A program made the position numbers and the translations under genes. Under the pieces are notes generated by a model. The model was not told the origin of the DNA and made no database searches. It saw only the letters and a program-made list of their open reading frames with translations. From Roseateles asaccharophilus (lineage in GTDB: Bacteria > Pseudomonadota > Gammaproteobacteria > Burkholderiales > Burkholderiaceae_C): a stretch of 64,000 nucleotides of DNA. The stretch lies in the NCBI RefSeq assembly GCF_004362405.1, contig NZ_SNXE01000006.1, positions 1-64,000 of the forward strand, in the 5' to 3' direction. Below are positions 62,799 to 64,000 of the stretch, piece after piece (within the stretch, counting starts at the first letter, position 1; the number at the start of each line of letters is the position of its first letter).

Positions 62799-63482
62799 AT
62801 GTTCGACGCCAGCCGCGCCGCCCCTTCTGCCGCCCCTCGACAGCGACTGCACAGCCTTACGCGGGCTGGCGGCTTGCTGCTGTCGTGCGCGCTGCTCCTG
62901 GGTTCGGCACAGGCGCAGCAGCTGCCCACGGCGGCGCTGCCGGCCCAGGCCGCGGCCTCACAGGGCAGCGCCCAGCCCGCCAGCGATGTGGTCAGCCGTT
63001 TCCTGATCGAGCGCGGCATCCTGGGACAGGCCGCCAACGAAGGCCTGCTGGGCCAGGTGCGGGACAAGGCCTCGGAACTCGTGCTCTCGTCCATGAACTT
63101 CCTGGGCGTGCCCTACAAGCGGGGTGGCAACTCCGCCGAAAGCGGCTTCGATTGCTCGGGCTTCACACGCCATATTTTCGAGATGAGCGTGGGGCTGGTG
63201 CTGCCGCGCCGCGCCGATGAACAGGCCAAGCTCTCCAGCCTGCTGCCCATCAAGAAGGACGAGCTCAAGCCGGGCGATCTGGTGTTCTTCAACACTATGC
63301 GCCGCACCTTTTCCCATGTGGGCATCTATGTGGGCGACGGCAAGTTCATCCACTCTCCGCGGGCCGGTGGCAAGGTGCGCGTGGAAGACATGCGTGATGC
63401 CTACTGGGCCAAGCGCTTCACCGGCGCACGCCGCGCCGACCTCGGTGCCGACAAGGGTGTGAGCGCCACGGCGCTGAACTGA
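62799..63482 (+). CDS. NlpC/P60-family peptidoglycan endopeptidase
   Basis: The 227-residue secreted protein has a signal peptide (GGLLLSCALLLGSAQAQ) and an NlpC/P60 domain with catalytic Cys119 in FDCSGF and His173 in FSHVGIYVGDGKFIH. It should cut peptide cross-links in the cell wall. It resembles the single-domain C40 peptidases of Burkholderiales. It is divergent from prpE. Confidence 0.92.
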   Translation: MFDASRAAPSAAPRQRLHSLTRAGGLLLSCALLLGSAQAQQLPTAALPAQAAASQGSAQPASDVVSRFLIERGILGQAANEGLLGQVRDKASELVLSSMNFLGVPYKRGGNSAESGFDCSGFTRHIFEMSVGLVLPRRADEQAKLSSLLPIKKDELKPGDLVFFNTMRRTFSHVGIYVGDGKFIHSPRAGGKVRVEDMRDAYWAKRFTGARRADLGADKGVSATALN

Positions 63483-63541
63483 ATGCCCTCGCGACCGCGG
63501 TCGCGGCTCCGCTACAGTGATGCCTCTCTTGCCGCATCGCC

Positions 63542-64000
63542 ATGAGCCGACTGACTGCCGAATTCTCCCGCCTGTATCTGCAAGACGCTGACAGCCTGCT
63601 GAGCCCCGAAGGGCACAGCCGGGCGCTGGTGCTAGCACTGCGCGCCCCGGCCGACTGGAGCCGGCTGGGCCAGGTCTGGAACGGCGTCCAGCAAGACCTG
63701 GACCTGCCCGCACCCGCCATCGCCGTCTCGGGGCGCGATGCCATCCAGCTCTGGTTCTCACTGGCCCAGGCGGTGGATCTGGGTCAGGCTCAGCGCTTCT
63801 TGCAAGGTCTGCAGCGCCGCTATCTGGCCGATCTGAGCGCTCAACGCCTGGAGCTGCTGCCCCGGACCGAAGCCGCAGGCACGCGCCACGCGGCCCGGGT
63901 GCCGGCGGAGCAGTCCGGCGCTGAAGGTCATTGGTCGGCCTTTGTGGCCGCGGACCTGGCCCCGGTGTTCGCCGACACGCCTTGGCTGGACCTGCCGCCC
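63542..64000 (+). CDS. Unknown protein, 3' end outside the window
   Basis: An open frame starts at ATG 63542 and runs to the end of the window (153 codons so far, no stop). It has Burkholderiales-like codon use and begins MSRLTAEFSRLYLQD. I recognise no domain; the SGRDAIQLWFSLAQ stretch looks like a conserved core. It is 59 bp after the NlpC/P60 gene on the same strand. Confidence 0.7.
   Translation, partial: MSRLTAEFSRLYLQDADSLLSPEGHSRALVLALRAPADWSRLGQVWNGVQQDLDLPAPAIAVSGRDAIQLWFSLAQAVDLGQAQRFLQGLQRRYLADLSAQRLELLPRTEAAGTRHAARVPAEQSGAEGHWSAFVAADLAPVFADTPWLDLPP

Overview
The window looks like chromosomal DNA of a high-GC betaproteobacterium of the order Burkholderiales, probably in the Roseateles/Pelomonas/Paucibacter neighbourhood. 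The reasons are an exosortase A (XrtA/PEP-CTERM) exopolysaccharide locus, a glucokinase fused to an RpiR regulator, and the alaA-hom-thrC-moeA-moaD gene neighbourhood. The genus is inferred from gene content; no rRNA or tRNA gene is present to test it. I saw no insertion sequence, prophage, CRISPR array or intact RNA gene.

Layout. (1) 1-17.3 kb: an XrtA locus. A mainly minus-strand operon runs from a Wza-like export lipoprotein (10942) through a chain-length determinant, a tyrosine autokinase with a Gly-Tyr tail, an outer-membrane protein, a secretion-type ATPase, a polysaccharide deacetylase, a FemAB protein, a glycosyltransferase and xrtA to a nucleotide-sugar dehydrogenase cut by the window edge. 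On its flank lie a divergent ThiF/nitroreductase pair, the TPR lipoprotein PrsT and a PEP-CTERM substrate protein with a sigma-54 promoter. (2) 17.8-24.1 kb: a sugar uptake module with a TonB-dependent receptor, a glucokinase and a divergent glucokinase-RpiR fusion, linked by repeated TGTAG-N5-CTACA-like operators. (3) 24.1-27.2 kb: an FAD oxidoreductase, a degenerate GGDEF protein and an MFS transporter. (4) 27.3-36.3 kb: a polyamine/membrane cluster (SPFH-SHOCT, DUF4178 zinc-ribbon, DUF350, membrane-embedded aminopropyltransferase, Tat-type FAD lipoprotein, AdoMet decarboxylase), interrupted by a secreted gluzincin, a nitroreductase and an unknown membrane protein. (5) 36.3-53 kb: moaD-moeA-thrC and hom-alaA, with an 11-kb mannoside-use island between thrC and hom (LysR, GH92 mannosidase, TonB receptor, secreted metalloprotease, solute-binding protein, fructokinase, AGE isomerase). 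(6) 53-64 kb: housekeeping genes (Mth938-like protein, Bcp peroxiredoxin, PIN-PhoH, HAD phosphatase, DHA2 exporter, secreted M3 peptidase, PrpE, NlpC/P60 hydrolase) and an unknown gene that runs off the end.

How the parts work together. The XrtA locus should make and export a polysaccharide and anchor or process PEP-CTERM proteins in the matrix. The TonB/glucokinase module should import a glucose-containing saccharide and phosphorylate the sugar under RpiR control. The mannose island can be read as a path from mannosylated glycoprotein to fructose 6-phosphate. The polyamine cluster carries the enzymes to decarboxylate AdoMet and transfer an aminopropyl group at the membrane; its product is unknown and it is the best candidate here for an undescribed system.
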